Under the pieces are notes generated by a model. The model saw nothing but the letters and a program-made list of their open reading frames with translations. It was not told the DNA's origin and ran no database searches. A stretch of DNA of 64,000 nt from Dicaeum eximium (Eukaryota > Chordata > Aves > Passeriformes > Dicaeidae). The stretch covers positions 160,386-224,385 of the forward strand of contig VWZP01002847.1 in the NCBI GenBank assembly GCA_013396995.1, in the 5' to 3' direction. This document shows positions 1 through 12,570 of this stretch, piece after piece. The translations under genes and the position numbers were made by a program. Numbering within the stretch: the first letter of the stretch is position 1; every line of letters starts with the position of its first letter.

Positions 1-2640
1 TTACTTACTATATGGGTAAAGCACACAGATGAAAAATTGGACTGAAATATAAAGTCAATTTATCTGAAATGAAAATCAACCAAAAATTATCTGAGTGGAG
101 CCTGGGGATAGAAAAATGTAAAGGTGGGAAAGCGTAAGGATGAAAACAAAGAGAGGCCCTCCCCATAAGTCTCAACGTGGACTCCTGTGCAAAACTTAGC
201 TCTGGACTTGAACAGTAGTTTGAGCCTAAAGAGTTTAACAGCATTAAAACAATCATATAATTTAAACAATTTACAGAAAACTGTAGAATTTACTTCAAGC
301 CCCATTTATAGGTCTAACTTACCAACCTAAAGTATCTGAGAGATTCCAGGTACATTTTCTGTAGCATACTTACACAGATCTAGAGTATGTATCAGATGTC
401 TGCATCTTCTCAGCAGGCTCAAGGAGTAGGGCTATTGGCCCAGGCTTTGTCATCATTGTTTGGCAGTGGTCCTTCAAGTACAGCAAATCTAAGAGTTCTC
501 TGGCTCTGAGAGACCCCACTCAGATGGAGATGCTGGAGGTCAGAGGGACTCACTCAGGACCACTGTTTATAGGTTCACAAGAGCATTGGCTTTTAACACA
601 TGGACATCCTGGCCACAACTCGATTATGCAATCCTGTGCAATTCGATTGGTAACCTTCTTTTTAAGTTCAACAACAAAAATAGTGTCCCTCTTGGCTTGT
701 TTTCCAGGTGAAAAAAATAAGTTTCCAATGGTGTTTGTTAAAACCAGGAGCTTTTTAGACAGCACCAGTTCCTGGGAGCAGACAGTGTTTCTCATAAGCT
801 CAAGAGGAGCTGAGCTCAGGTGCTGTTCATCAAGATTAAGGCCTAATGAGCATTTCTGAGATCATAGTGTAGTCCAGGGTTCAGGACAGGGAGAAATGCC
901 CTACCAGGCTTTCTAATGTCTCTGGGATGGGTTTTTTCAGTGTGTTTTGAGCATTTTTTTGTTTGAGTGGGTTTTAAGTTGTTGTTGCTTTTGCTCCAAT
1001 TGGCCAAAACTAACTTCTGACTTCTAATGGAAAGAAATTTGTGTAAAGGAAAACTTTTTTCAGTTCTAGGTTTCCTTACTTTGACAGAAAAAAGATACTA
1101 TGGCTGAAATACTGTATTTTCACTTACAGCAAAAGAGATATTTTACATGCTTTTTTTGACTTCAGAAGAAATTCTGAAAATGCTAGTTGAGGAACCTCCA
1201 ATATACATATTGGACTTGCTGTAATGTAAGCATCTGTTTTCAAATATTCCTTGACACACCATAATTAATCTCATGAATACAGCAAACACTAAAAAAGTGT
1301 TCTGCCTCCAAGAAGAAAGTCAAAGTCCTGCACTGATATAAATAGTCTTCAAATGCAATTCAAACAACCATTTTCATTAATCATCATTTTAATTTATAAT
1401 GCAATTATACAGTAAGATGCAAAATGTTAAATATTATTATTCTATTCACTTAATTGAAACTGAAAATTACAAGGGAAAATGAAATATCATTCGATCTTTC
1501 CTACACTGTCACATCTAAAAGATTTTGTCCCTAATCACAGCAGGAAATATGTTTGGTAAATACTATTCTGATGTCCTAAGCAGCTTCACCTATGTATAAA
1601 GTTGATTCCTTTGCCTGACTTCTAGTCAGTTTTACTTCCCCACTTTAAAGTCCTCTTTTGTGGAAGTCCTCATTTTCCCAGCCCGTCTGGAATGTCCTTA
1701 TTATTGCCCTATGGGTTTTCACCAAAAGTGCTCAACACATTTCAGAAAGATAATGCTCCAAACAAATACAGTTCTCTTAGTATTTCTGCTAAGGCTTGAT
1801 GAAACAGAAGATTACTCTTTTCTCCCAGCAAGTCCATCCCTGTACAGTGTTGGTTTTTCCCCAGCAGTCCAACACTACTTATGAAGGTTCATAACTCCCA
1901 GGCTGCTCCAGACTTTGTAGAGTCTGGAATGGCACTTTGGTATTGTTCACGTTGTTATTTCCACCAGACGATTGTTTAGGGCCCTAGTCCATGTTCAGAG
2001 TCTTCCTTTCCTCATCCTCATCTGGAATAAGTACCATGCTACCATAGATAGCGATCCTGCAAATAAGAAGATCAATAAACTTTGGTACTTAGTTGCAGCT
2101 GTTAATATGGGCCTCAGTAGTAATTTTGTGCCCCTGAACACCCTTCCTGTTCCCAATCAAGCCAGCTGAAAGCTTTGGGGATGCTCAGAGTGCCATGGTC
2201 TAATGCAATGAAAATGCCATTTCTGATCCCTGACTTCTGCTCTTTGTGTTTACTGCAGCTGAGCCCATAGCAACTGCAGTGGTGAATGTGAATAGTTTAA
2301 CAGATCATCCCGAAGATGTGTGTGTGACTACTGCAAAGTAGACAGTTGTCTGGACATGCTTGGCATTGCTAATTGCGGTTTTATGTGCCCCAGAGCAGCA
2401 GCCTGTAGAGACAGAAATAATTAATCCACCTGCAGTATCCCAAAGATTGCCTGCAGGGTGTCCACGGAGCCCCAGGGCTCCATGCTGCTCCCATCAATAT
2501 CTGGCTGTGAGGATAACATGCTTATAAATTGCAACCAATTTGAGGCACCCACGCTGAAACACAGTGCTTAAGTGAAGAGAGAAGAGGGCATAAAGGGCAG
2601 TGAGGAAAGGCAATTTAAAGGGATGAAGTTGCTCTTGAAC
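1..2640. other. Unassigned noncoding sequence
   Basis: No repeat family, RNA gene or credible exon recognised. Open frames on both strands are short, overlap one another in conflicting frames and match no protein I know. AT-rich with scattered pyrimidine tracts. Confidence 0.6.
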
Positions 2641-3140
2641 TGCCTGATCTGCTTCTTTCTTTAGGGTGAGTTAGATTGAAGAAGAGACCCTACAAGCCTA
2701 CTGCTACACACGTCGGCAGAACCTCTGACCCTGAACCTCTGCAATTCAATGGCTTTCAAGCTGTCCAATTCCTCTGCCCTTCCTCTGGTGTGGTGTCTCC
2801 ATGTGGTGTCTGCATGGGAGCAGCTGTCTGCTCAGAATTGCTCATCTGGTGGGGCGTGTGAGTCCTGTGGCACCGGCAGGTGTCCTCATGGGTTTGCACT
2901 TCCAGAATGTCATCTGGCACTGCTCTGCTGGCCTCCACCAGGTCCTGCACTGCAGTACAGCACCAAAGCCTTTTCTCCTGCAAGGCCACTCCTTTGTTTT
3001 CCCTCAACCACATGAGGGTTTTCTCCCTAGTCATGGTCCTGAGGGAGTAGTACCAGGCTCTTCTACATTTGCAGGATCAGCCCTGCATTTATTTCGCCTG
3101 TTCTGTGGAGTCATACCCATTTTTTTCTCATCTATATAGG
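2641..3140. other. GC-richer unassigned block with overlapping open frames
   Basis: This stretch is richer in G and C than its surroundings, and four overlapping frames stay open for 80-112 codons (three on plus, one on minus 2,756-3,034). Open frames on both strands at once are what higher GC alone produces, by removing stop codons. No protein motif is recognisable. It could be an old unrecognised repeat or a conserved noncoding piece; the sequence alone does not decide. Confidence 0.4.
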
Positions 3141-6100
3141 TTTAGTTGTAATCTTCATACATGGACCATGAAGGATAGATTTCACCAACTATGGAGGACA
3201 AATTATGAGATGGTTAATTAATGTATGTGTTAAGACTGAAGCTTGTTCCTCACCAATAGCACTAAAACCATTGTTTTGTTACTATTTCTTGAATATTCTG
3301 GTTTCATACAGCTCTTCAGCTAGTATGAGAGGAGCTGTTTTCTGAAAGCATATAAGAAGAGGATGCAGGGGTCTCTCTTGAGTTTTTATGGCTGTGTAAC
3401 AGACTTAGTGCAAGACAAAGCAACACACTGATTCTAGCATCACATGTTACCGTTTGGGGTTTTTTGCAAATATAAGAATGAAACCTCATATTTCACCCAC
3501 AAAAAGATATTAGTCCTTGTCAAAAAGCCCTGAAAAAAGGGAAATTATGCTGGTTTAATTTTTGCTAGTTGACCATTGCTTTTATTTATATAGGCTATAG
3601 AAGCTAGAGGTTGGAGAAATAAATGGGAATCATTATTTGTATAAAAGCTGGTGAGCTGGAATTCCCACTGACTCTATTTCAGTTACATTTCTTTCTTCCT
3701 CTTTTATTGCCCATTGTTTCTAGATTCAAAGAAGATGCAATGTAGAATGAAATGCTGCTAATTCTGTAAGAAATACATCATCCAGACCACAATGGATTAG
3801 AGGGACTATTAAGCAATGAATGCTGGAAAAAGCAATTAATCTGCTGAGAAGTAATTTTCAAGTGCAACGTTTTTCACTGACTACATATTTTAAGAGGTAT
3901 CTCATTATTTAGGTCTCCTATAGGTTAGCATCTTTCTCTATTTTAGAGAAGAGGTAGCCTAGATTCATATTCCTCTTCCTGGAACTTAAGCAAAACTTTG
4001 ATGTCTTGGAAGCACTTTCATTAACTGATTTTTTTCTCAGTGTTTCTGCTGCTGTCTCTGTGTCTCTCTTTCCATGGAAATTCAACTGAGGGCTCCAGTT
4101 TGTCATGCTGTTAGCTTAGGATCATTTTAAGTCAGCCTCTGTGTCCTGACCTACACATCATCTCACTGCTTCCTTCAGTCGTCTAGGAGAGGCAGTCAAA
4201 AGCTGTTCTTTTGTTCTCCTTCTCTGTGCTGATTTGCCACTAATGAAGGTGTGTGGTGGTGTGCTAAATTCCAAGCCAAGTGTTTTCCCCTGATTACTGC
4301 CCTGCCAGCCCAGCTGTGTGCCTGCACCTGCTTTGTGTTCAGGCTGCCTGCTCCTCCCACTGAAACTTCCATTAACTGTACTTTGTGAGAAGCTTTTTGC
4401 ATCCGTGGTTTGGAGAAAAATTGCTAAAATATATTTGGGGGTGGAGAATGAAAAGAAGGTGAAGGGTACCTCATCAGTCTTCATCAACCTGCTTTGGTCT
4501 GAGCCAGCTCCAATCAGCCAGAAGTGGTAGCTTTCCCTCTCTTTCACTCAGTATGGCTCACAGCAGGCATGCTGGACAGTCAGTGTACAACTTATTAACA
4601 GTGACCAAGCCAGGCTGTGACCTTTCACTGCCTGCATAAATGATACAACCAGGTCTCCAGATGCAACAAAAAGGGAAGGTGCTTCTCTGCTTCAAGCTTC
4701 CACACTATGTTAGAATTGGCTTTAGAGAATCAGTTCAGGGAGATCACAGTAAAAAAGCTTAAGGGCCCCTACTGAGAGAATGGGCAGTAATTTTGCTGTC
4801 TGTGTGATGTTATTCTTGTGAAAACAGTCCAGCAGCACTGTCGCTTTCCAACACAGTCAGGTGTGTAGCACAAGAGTGTTCTGCTAGACAAATATGCATG
4901 CCTAGAGTGCTCCCTCCCTGCACATGGATTTTTCTCAGTCCTTTCCTCCATCTTCTTTAGAGACAGACAAGGCAACTGCCTTATTCCTGCTGTTACCTTA
5001 TGCATTTCACCATGTCCCTCCCAAAACAAATCTCATATCAAGATATGGAAAGTGGAAGCAGGATGGGCAGGCTTTAAACCCAACTCACAGCTACATCGAA
5101 AGCACTGGGCTATCTCAGCATTGTACATAGCAGACTATTTTTAACAAGAACCAAACAAAAAACCTGAAATTCCGAGGTGTAAAGGAATCACAGCGAAGGA
5201 TCTCATGCAGAAGTTTCTGTGCTACTGTCTGGTGTTTCTCACCGTAGAATCATAAGCAGCCACCATGCAGTGTGGGGAAAGACAGTCTTGTCCTAACCTT
5301 CTGTGGCATAGCAGCCCTCTAGAAAATTCAAGCCAGAACACCTGTACCTGTTATTATTGATCTCTTAGTTTTTAAAAGTATGAAACAAGAACAAAATTCT
5401 GAAGGAACTGTTCAGCTGTGATAGTCCTCCAGGTGGGCTCATTCCCTGTCTGGTGAGGCCCAGCACATTACTGTTGTTAATGGGCATAAACAAAAAGGAA
5501 ACAGCACAATGGACGAAAATCAAATCCTGCCCAACAAAGAAGGGGTTGAGCAAAAAGCCATTACTAATGGTGTATTAAAGCAGTGCATATGTAAAACTGT
5601 TTATCCATGGAAAATCAACAATTGAGCTCTGTGTTTCTGTAACTGGTGAGAGTTGACTACACAGAAATAAAGGATTTACTTGAATTGTAGCATTACTTGG
5701 GTCCAGAGTCTTATCTATCATCAGGCACCCAGCTAAAATCATCCTTCATTACTGACAGTGAAACAAAAAAACATTGCATAAAAAGCTCACAGGTAGTATC
5801 ATATGACTTTGCTTGCTGTAAATTGGCGATTTTTTTCATTATTCTTGATTTCCTGATTTCCTGAGTGAGAAAGAACCATTTGCATCGATGTTGCTGCCAG
5901 ATTGAGTGGCAATGAGTCTCTTCCTGCTTTCTCTTCTTTCTCTCCTTTCACACCAGTCTCCAGGAACACCAAAAGAAGGATTGAGAGAACATTGAATACA
6001 AATTGATAAAGAGAAAAGTGGGAATTGCACTGCCCCTCAAAGCTAGAAGCTGCAAAAACATTTCAGGCATAAAGAGGTGATGAAACAGCTATAAAGAATT

Positions 6101-6316
6101 CTATTATTTGCTGTGTAAAATGAAATCGCAATCATCGGTCCTGCTGTGTCCATGCAAAGTTGCACTAAGGCTGATTTTGAAGCTGGTCTCTAGTATGTTT
6201 ATGGCAATGACAAGTAAGAGTTCCTTGTTTAAAGAGTCAAACTATTGTATAAAGAGTTCTATATAGGTAAAAAATAGTTGAAGTTGTTGTATTTTAACTA
6301 TCTTCGTGGTTTTGGC
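3141..6316. other. Unassigned noncoding sequence
   Basis: Single-copy-looking, AT-rich sequence. Open frames such as the minus-strand one at 4,158-4,547 (129 codons) have no recognisable motif and no supporting start or splice context. No repeats longer than short homopolymers were seen. Confidence 0.6.
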
Positions 6317-6332
6317 TTTTTTTTTTTTTTTT
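6317..6332. repeat. Poly(T) run
   Basis: A run of 16 T. It could be the reverse of a retroposed poly(A) tail, but no retroposon body was recognised next to it. Confidence 0.8.
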
Positions 6333-8104
6333 AATTTACACGTCTAGGCTATGTGTAAAGAGAGTTTCATCAAGAAAGCTCTTTCTCCTGTGGATCAACT
6401 CTCCAGAGTTGGGAGTACTGTCAAGAGTGAAGAGATCAAAATTCAGAGTAATAAATACAAAAATTGCTGATGAGGGTCATGACATGGTTTTTAGGTATGC
6501 AAGATGTAGCTAGTGAAGTTTTCTGCCATCTAGAAGACAAACAGCATTTCCTTTCTTGTGCTGTTGTACAGAGTGAATCTGCCATATTGGAAAGAAGTCC
6601 TGATTTCATTCCACCTTCCCTCAGAGATTTTAGACCTAGAAACCCCAAATATCCTCAGATAATTCTTGAGCTATATACCACCCTCCCCTGCCAGGGCGGT
6701 GCACAAGAGTGGAAGGTCTGTTGCTCTCAATTTCTTTTTGACAACTTCATATGCCAAACAGCTGTGGGGGGAAAAAATATGTATTTGTTGATTTTTGCTG
6801 AACGGTGGTAATTCATGCTGCACGTTCCTTCAGTGGCTGTCTGGCACAGTGGTGGCAAACTGAATTTGGTGTTGCTGATATTTCCAAAGTGGAAAAAGCT
6901 TTCATTGATTCAATAAGTCTTTTAGTGTACTTCACAGAAGAGCAATTTAAACAGAATGCAAGGTTGAAATCAAACCAACTTTTCCACCAAGCACTACCAC
7001 AAAGAATAGATAACACTTCATGGCTGTCTGCTATGCACTGCCAGCTCTGTGCCTCAGCTAGACAAGCAGGAATCTTCTTCCTCTCTCAGAAAATCGGTTT
7101 TGCCCTGTTAGACAAACTCAGGGACATCATCTTTAGCAAGAAAAACACACTTGTGCCTGGGATAAAAATCACATCAATCAGTTGTTGCCTGTGTCTCATA
7201 AGTTTGATTTATAACATCTGCATGGCACAATTCATCCAAGTCAAGAAAAAGGTACAGTGAGTTCACACCATACAATTGAACATGCCATCATTCATAATTC
7301 TGAAAAAGACTGCACAAAACCTTCTGAAGGATCTGACTGACCTTATGTGGAAAGAGGTTAAAATTGGAAAAGTGCATTCATTGATGTGTCTGGGGAGAGT
7401 GAAAAGGAAACTCAGATATCTGAGTCTGTGCACTTTCCCCAGGTTTTCTGAGATTTATTTAAGGCAATACTTACCTTTAAAAAGAGAAGTATAAAAGTCA
7501 ATATTACTTCTGGTAAACATTATAGAGCAAATAAAACTCTGTAGAAACACAGAGAAATGTTTCTGTCTCGAACCTTAGTAATGGTAGCAAACAGTCCCAC
7601 ACTTCTCATCATGTCTCATCCATGTAATAAGCATGTGGTATGTTTTCCTCTGAGTGACTGCATCTTCCTTCAAGACCCCCTTAAACTACATAAAAAGTGG
7701 AGGGGAATGACACTGAATAAAAGGTGATGTTCTTCTTCAAAACACCAGATTTACAGGACCTTTTTGTACTTTATCAAACCTACTTCAGATCTGTAGTCTT
7801 CATTAGTTGGAGGCATTCTCCTTGATGACTGCAAGAGAAGCAGTCCTCAGATTGCTACCTCATAAGATGAAACTGTGTTTCAGTGCTGCAGAGGTACATT
7901 GGGTGGAAAGCCACAACACTGGAGTGCTCTCCTTGACTGCAGTTCCATAGCCTAAGGGTGACTGCAGAAGGGTGTGCAGAGAAAGGCCCAGAGCCTTGCC
8001 GTGCTCTCTGCCCGTGTTAGACAACCAAAAAAATTCTTACAAATCACAAAAATTCAAAACAAAAACCAACCCAAAACCCTCAAAGTGTTAGAATTGCAGC
8101 AATC
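6333..8104. other. Unassigned sequence with one longer open frame
   Basis: Contains a 151-codon open frame on plus (6,805-7,260). It has no recognisable domain, no repeated motif and no promoter or splice context, so it is not called a gene. The rest is AT-rich with nothing recognised. Confidence 0.55.
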
Positions 8105-9090
8105 ATACCTACTGGCTCTGGTCCTGTTGCTGAGCACTACTAAAAGAGTCTGGCTCTTTCTTGTTTTCAGCTTCCCTTCAGGTTTTTGCATATTGATGGA
8201 CAGCCTGCTGAGTCTTTTCTTTTTCAGGCTGAACAGTCCCAGCTCTCTCAGCCTTTCCTTGTAGGACAGGTGCCCTAGTCAATCAACTTTGTGGCAATTT
8301 GGTGGACTCTCTCCAGTATGCCCGTATCTCTCTTACACTGAGAAGCCCACAGCAGATCTCCAGGTGTGGCCTCACCAGCACTGAGAAGAGGGGAAGGATG
8401 CTCTCTGCTGACCTGCTCACAGCACTCTTCCTAGAGAAGCCCAGGACAACGTTATCCATTTTTATGCAAGAAGTGCAAGGGTGCAGAGCTGGCTCATGTT
8501 CAGCTTGGTGTCCACCAGGACTCCCAGGTCTTTTTCTGCCCAGATGCTTCCCAAATTGTGTAGCTTTCAGCCTCTTCTGGTTGTTCATCTGCAGATGCAG
8601 AACTTTGCACTTGTCCTTGTTGAAATTTAAAAGGTTTCTGTCAACCCAGTTCTCCAGCCTGTTATGACCTCTCAGGATGCCAGTACGATCCTCTGGCATA
8701 TCATTACTCCTCCATTTTCTATCACTTGCAAACTTACTGGGGATACACTCTGAGTCATCATTCAGACCACTAATGAAGATGTTGACTAGGATTGAACCTT
8801 ATATCGATACCTGGGGTACAATGCTGTTTACTGACCTCCAAATACACCTTGTTGCACAGATCTCCCTTTTCATGACCTGGCCCTTCATTTGTTTTTCAAT
8901 CCATCTCACTGCCTTTTCATCCAGCCTATACATTAACATCTTGTCTAAGAGGATGCTATGGGAGATAGTATTAAAAGCTTTATTGAAGTTCAGGTAGACA
9001 ATATCCATTCCCCTCCTTTCCTCTACTGAGCAGGTAATCCTCCCATAACATTCCTCAGTCCTGAAGTAAAATTTCCCCCTTGCTTTACTG
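8105..9090 (-). mobile_element. CR1 LINE, 5'-truncated, with decayed reverse transcriptase
   Basis: Non-LTR retrotransposon remnant read on the minus strand. From high to low coordinates it gives reverse-transcriptase pieces: VYLNFNKAFNTISHSILLDK (about 9,000-8,940), the template-binding block of CR1 (usually YLDFSKAFDT); then VPQ..I and a FASD at about 8,720-8,731 where active copies have the catalytic FADD; then ENWVDRNLLNFNKDKCKVLH near 8,600 and LPLFSVLVRPHLEICCGLLS near 8,360. The left part (8,105-8,280) resembles CR1 sequence just after ORF2. The reading needs frame changes between 8,700 and 8,800. ORF1, the endonuclease and the terminal 3' repeats are missing, so this is a dead copy. 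CR1 copies are normally cut at the 5' end; the outer borders are approximate. Confidence 0.93.
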
Positions 9091-11106
9091 ATATCACATG
9101 CTAACAGCTGACTTCACATGAAAGGTGGTGTCTTATTCATAGCAGGTGAGTGTAAATTGGTGTTTCATCACTGGGACAGTAGGGCAGCTCTGTCTACAAG
9201 AGAAGGAGTTTTTACCTGAAGTCATCCAGATGGACGCTGAATAACAGGCTAGTGTTGACCTGAATTCCTCCTTGGGTTTGTTATCCCTATTACCCACTGG
9301 AAGGACTGTCTGGGGAAAAACCATCAGCAGGAAGTAGCCTGCCTATCCCCCTTTAATTCTGATGATCAAAGCATCCCTAGTAGGAAATGCCATACTTCCA
9401 TGTGCCTCTAGACCTCATAGCAACTGAGAACTGAAGAGAGGAGGAAAGCCAGGCAGATCTCGACAGGTTGTTAGCAAGAAGCTATGATGAATAAAGTGCA
9501 GATCAGAACAGGAGGGACACAGGTTTCAGAAAGAAGCCTGGGTGCAGTCCAGCCACCCTTTACCCTGTCCTGCTCCTTCTGAGGTAAGAGATTTGGCTGA
9601 TAAAAAATTCTTTGCTGCCCCCTTAGTGTGATGAAGAATCAAGAATGCAAATGTTTCCTCCTCAAAATTACATTCCAGGGAAGAAATGACGCTGGATGCC
9701 CTGTAGTTGCCTTGCCTGCATCTTTCATGAAGTCTTCATCTTTCAGGAAATTTCCCCATTTAAGGGGAAAAGCTTTCAAGCTGAAGAAATATATGGAAGT
9801 ACATTTTATTTTATTTTATGAAGTACTGCCACTGTGTTTGAACACTCTCCCACCTCAATATAATTTCTGGAGATAATGTCACAGCTTTTCATGAGACTTA
9901 TTTTTGACTGGTTTCATTATAACAAGACTCTATCAAGTAGAGTCACAGGGATAACTGGATGCCCTAGGTGATAGCCTCTGCTCAGTTCAGTAAGTATTCT
10001 GTTAATATGCAGTGTGTGGCTGCCTATAGTCATAACATTTATATTCTGATCAAATTATCTTTTACAGTTGTAATATATTCACAGGAGGGTATTTAAATAT
10101 AAATTCCCTGCAGAGTCTTTGGGTTAATGTTATAAATAAAAAGGACTCATTCTAACAGTATTGTTCACTGTACCTTCATTACTTACATAAATATTTCTCT
10201 TCCCCAACTGATTTTAGAGAACATTTTGTCTACATAAAACATTTTATTTGGTGGTTTTACATACTTTCTTAAGGTTGAAATTTTAAAAATATTACTTTTA
10301 ATATAATATTATAAAATTGTGGGTTGATATTAGTGTGTGTTGCTTGGCCATTTACATCTTGTGCTTGAGCTCAGGCACCCCTCACAAGGATGAGATGTTG
10401 ATCTCGTAATCAAAACAGCTCTCAGGAGCATGGATAAGAAACTATCAGACAAGTGCTGTAGGATTTTCAGTGTCTTCCCACGCAGCCTGTGAAAACTAGT
10501 GCAATTTTCTCTCATCTTCATCTATTTCAGTGGATTGCCCAATGAGGCACCAATATGTGTAGTGACAGCTCTTGTGGGTGTGATCCACTTACTGTAAATG
10601 TATAGCAGTGGAGAGAGGGAAAAATGAACACACACCCAAGTTCCTTGTTAGACTGCAAGGGAACCATCCTGCTTGTTCCTTCTCCCCTTAGTGAGTTTCT
10701 CGGTGACTTGGATTACATATTTTTCTAATGTGAGATGATCAGAAAATTTTGGACCTTTCTGTATCACCACAGCTGAAAGAATGATATAATGGATGAGGTA
10801 TATATTGAGATCAGAAAGCTTATAGCACTTGAGAACCTAGTCCATAATGAGGATGTAAAAAGATCTCAAATCTTTGTTACCCTAACAGAATTATGAGAGG
10901 ATATTTAACCTTCTCTCCTTCCCTTCCTGGTCTTATCTGTACTGAACTCTCCAGAATCACTGAGAACCTTTTCCACTTACTCTCTCCAAAGAGCACTGAA
11001 AAAAATTGTTGTGTACTTTGACAGAGTCATAAAAGTAATAAAATTGGCTGGAGAAATGTCATGTTTGTTTATAAATCTGCATTACTCTGGGAATATTTGT
11101 TCTTGG
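9091..11106. other. Unassigned noncoding sequence
   Basis: No family recognised. The part 10,010-10,320 is strongly AT-rich. A short minus-strand open frame at 10,330-10,521 has no supporting features. Confidence 0.6.
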
Positions 11107-11148
11107 AAAAAAAAAACAAAAAAAAAAACAAAAAAAAAAAAAAACAAA
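11107..11148. repeat. A-rich simple repeat, (A9-15 C)n
   Basis: Runs of A broken by single C bases. It resembles a decayed poly(A) tail, but no retroposon body was recognised on its left. Length is likely to vary between individuals. Confidence 0.85.
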
Positions 11149-11599
11149 GAGGAAGAGAAAGGAAACCAAATTATATTTTAAAAATAATCCAGTTTCATAC
11201 AAGCTCAAAGTTCTTCTATATGGAATTTGCATGTTAATTCATTAATTCTTCCTAGGGCATGGTTCAGCCAAGTTAATTTCCTCTAATTCCACATGCTTTA
11301 GTAGTCTTGCTAAAGTCTAAAGGAATCAGTTATTTCATTGTAGAGAAACTCTGCTTAATGAATTGTTAAGCTGAGATAGAAAATGCAGAATCAGACAGAA
11401 GAGGGCTGTAAAAAGATGCATAGCCTACCTTCATGTCTCACCGAAGGACTACCTCTATCTAAGACATCCTGGCAAATCATAAATCTTTAAAGTTTCCAAA
11501 GGTGAAGATCACAGTTCTCTCTACAGCCCATTTTGCCTGATTTCCCCCTAGTGTCTAACACACAGCTTTGTTATGTTTATTTAATTCCACTACTTCCTG
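11149..11599. other. Unassigned noncoding sequence
   Basis: AT-rich with nothing recognised. Confidence 0.6.
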
Positions 11600-11880
11600 T
11601 CCTATCCACTTTTTACATAAGAAATGTTATTCTCTACCTCTTTACAGCAGCCCTTTATGTGTCTGAAGCTGCTGGTGGACCTCCTTTCAAATATTTTTTG
11701 TGAATTCCAGCTATGTAAACATCTGCTTATTCTTTCTGCTTGCCTGATGTGCCACATATTTCTCAAAATGTCAGGTCCCTATACTGTAAACAGTACTCTT
11801 GCTGAAACCTTAGTTGGGATGACTTCTTGCATTCTCTTGTCATGCATCTCAGAAGAGATTTTGCTTTTTTATGTTTAATT
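11600..11880 (-). mobile_element. Ancient CR1/L3-type LINE fragment
   Basis: Very diverged. Read on plus it follows the reverse-complemented CR1 region just beyond ORF2. The block around 11,640-11,700 (a 'cagcagccctttatgtg..tgaag' type stretch) and the block 11,753-11,818 ('cacatatttctcaaaatg', then 'actgtaaacagtactcttgc') sit in the same order and spacing as CR1/L3 3' sequence. No reading frame survives. It is probably older than the other CR1 copies and may be shared with other amniotes. Recognised by pattern only; borders uncertain. Confidence 0.6.
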
Positions 11881-12354
11881 TGCTGTCAGCGTTTAATCTG
11901 TGGATGAGATGAACCATTTATCTTGGTGCAGAATCAACCAGCAATTTGCACATTACCACTGACACAACAGTAAAATGCTGAGTCCCTTATAAGCTGATTA
12001 TGGCAGGCAGAATGGGAGCTTCACACAAATTTTATTAGAGAAACCTTCCCATCGAGTCATGAGGTGCAGAAAGGACCCTCCTGCTTTCTAAAGACTGTCT
12101 CACTTAGGATTCACCCTTATTCTCAGGAAAGGGGAACTTTCCCTGTAATTCTTCATGAGCATGTTTGAATCTAGACAACAACTTCACCTTTCAAACATCT
12201 CTGTATTCTTTATCATGGATCTAATAATCTTTATCATTAGATCGTGGATCTAATAATTACTAAAAAAGGGAAAACAGCAAGTGCAGGGAGTTACCTTGCT
12301 CCAAACTGTGAGCCACAACAAGAGAAAAGGCCATTTTCTGGAAATTCTATCTGA
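11881..12354. other. Unassigned sequence with a short local duplication
   Basis: At 12,207-12,257 two words repeat: tctttatcat (12,207 and 12,228) and tggatctaataat (12,216 and 12,245). This is an imperfect tandem duplication with an 8-base insertion in the second copy. Nothing else recognised. Confidence 0.55.
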
Positions 12355-12570
12355 AGGCATAAAAAATCTTTACTGAGAGGGGGGTCAAACAGTGTCCTAG
12401 GATGCCCAGAGAGGTTGTGTATTTTCTATCTACAGAGGTACCCAAAATCCAACTGGATACATTCCTGGGCAACCTGCTCTAGCTCACGCTGCTTCAGCAG
12501 GCAGGCTGGACTAGCGGATCGCAAGACAGCCCTTTCAAACCTAACTGTTCCGTGGTCCTGTGAAGTGAAT
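12355..12570 (+). mobile_element. CR1 LINE 3' end (untranslated tail)
   Basis: A 3'-terminal CR1 piece in the sense direction. It contains 'tgcccagagaggttgtg' (12,401-12,417), 'cctgggcaacctgctctagc' (from 12,464), and a decayed end around 12,541-12,566 where CR1 normally finishes with short 'attctgtg'-type repeats. Only the untranslated tail is present, the usual outcome of very early 5' truncation. Confidence 0.88.

Noticed and set aside
2756..3034. 92-codon minus-strand frame as a viral or cellular exon
   Set aside because: Protein-like wording but open frames occur on both strands here, and no family is recognised.
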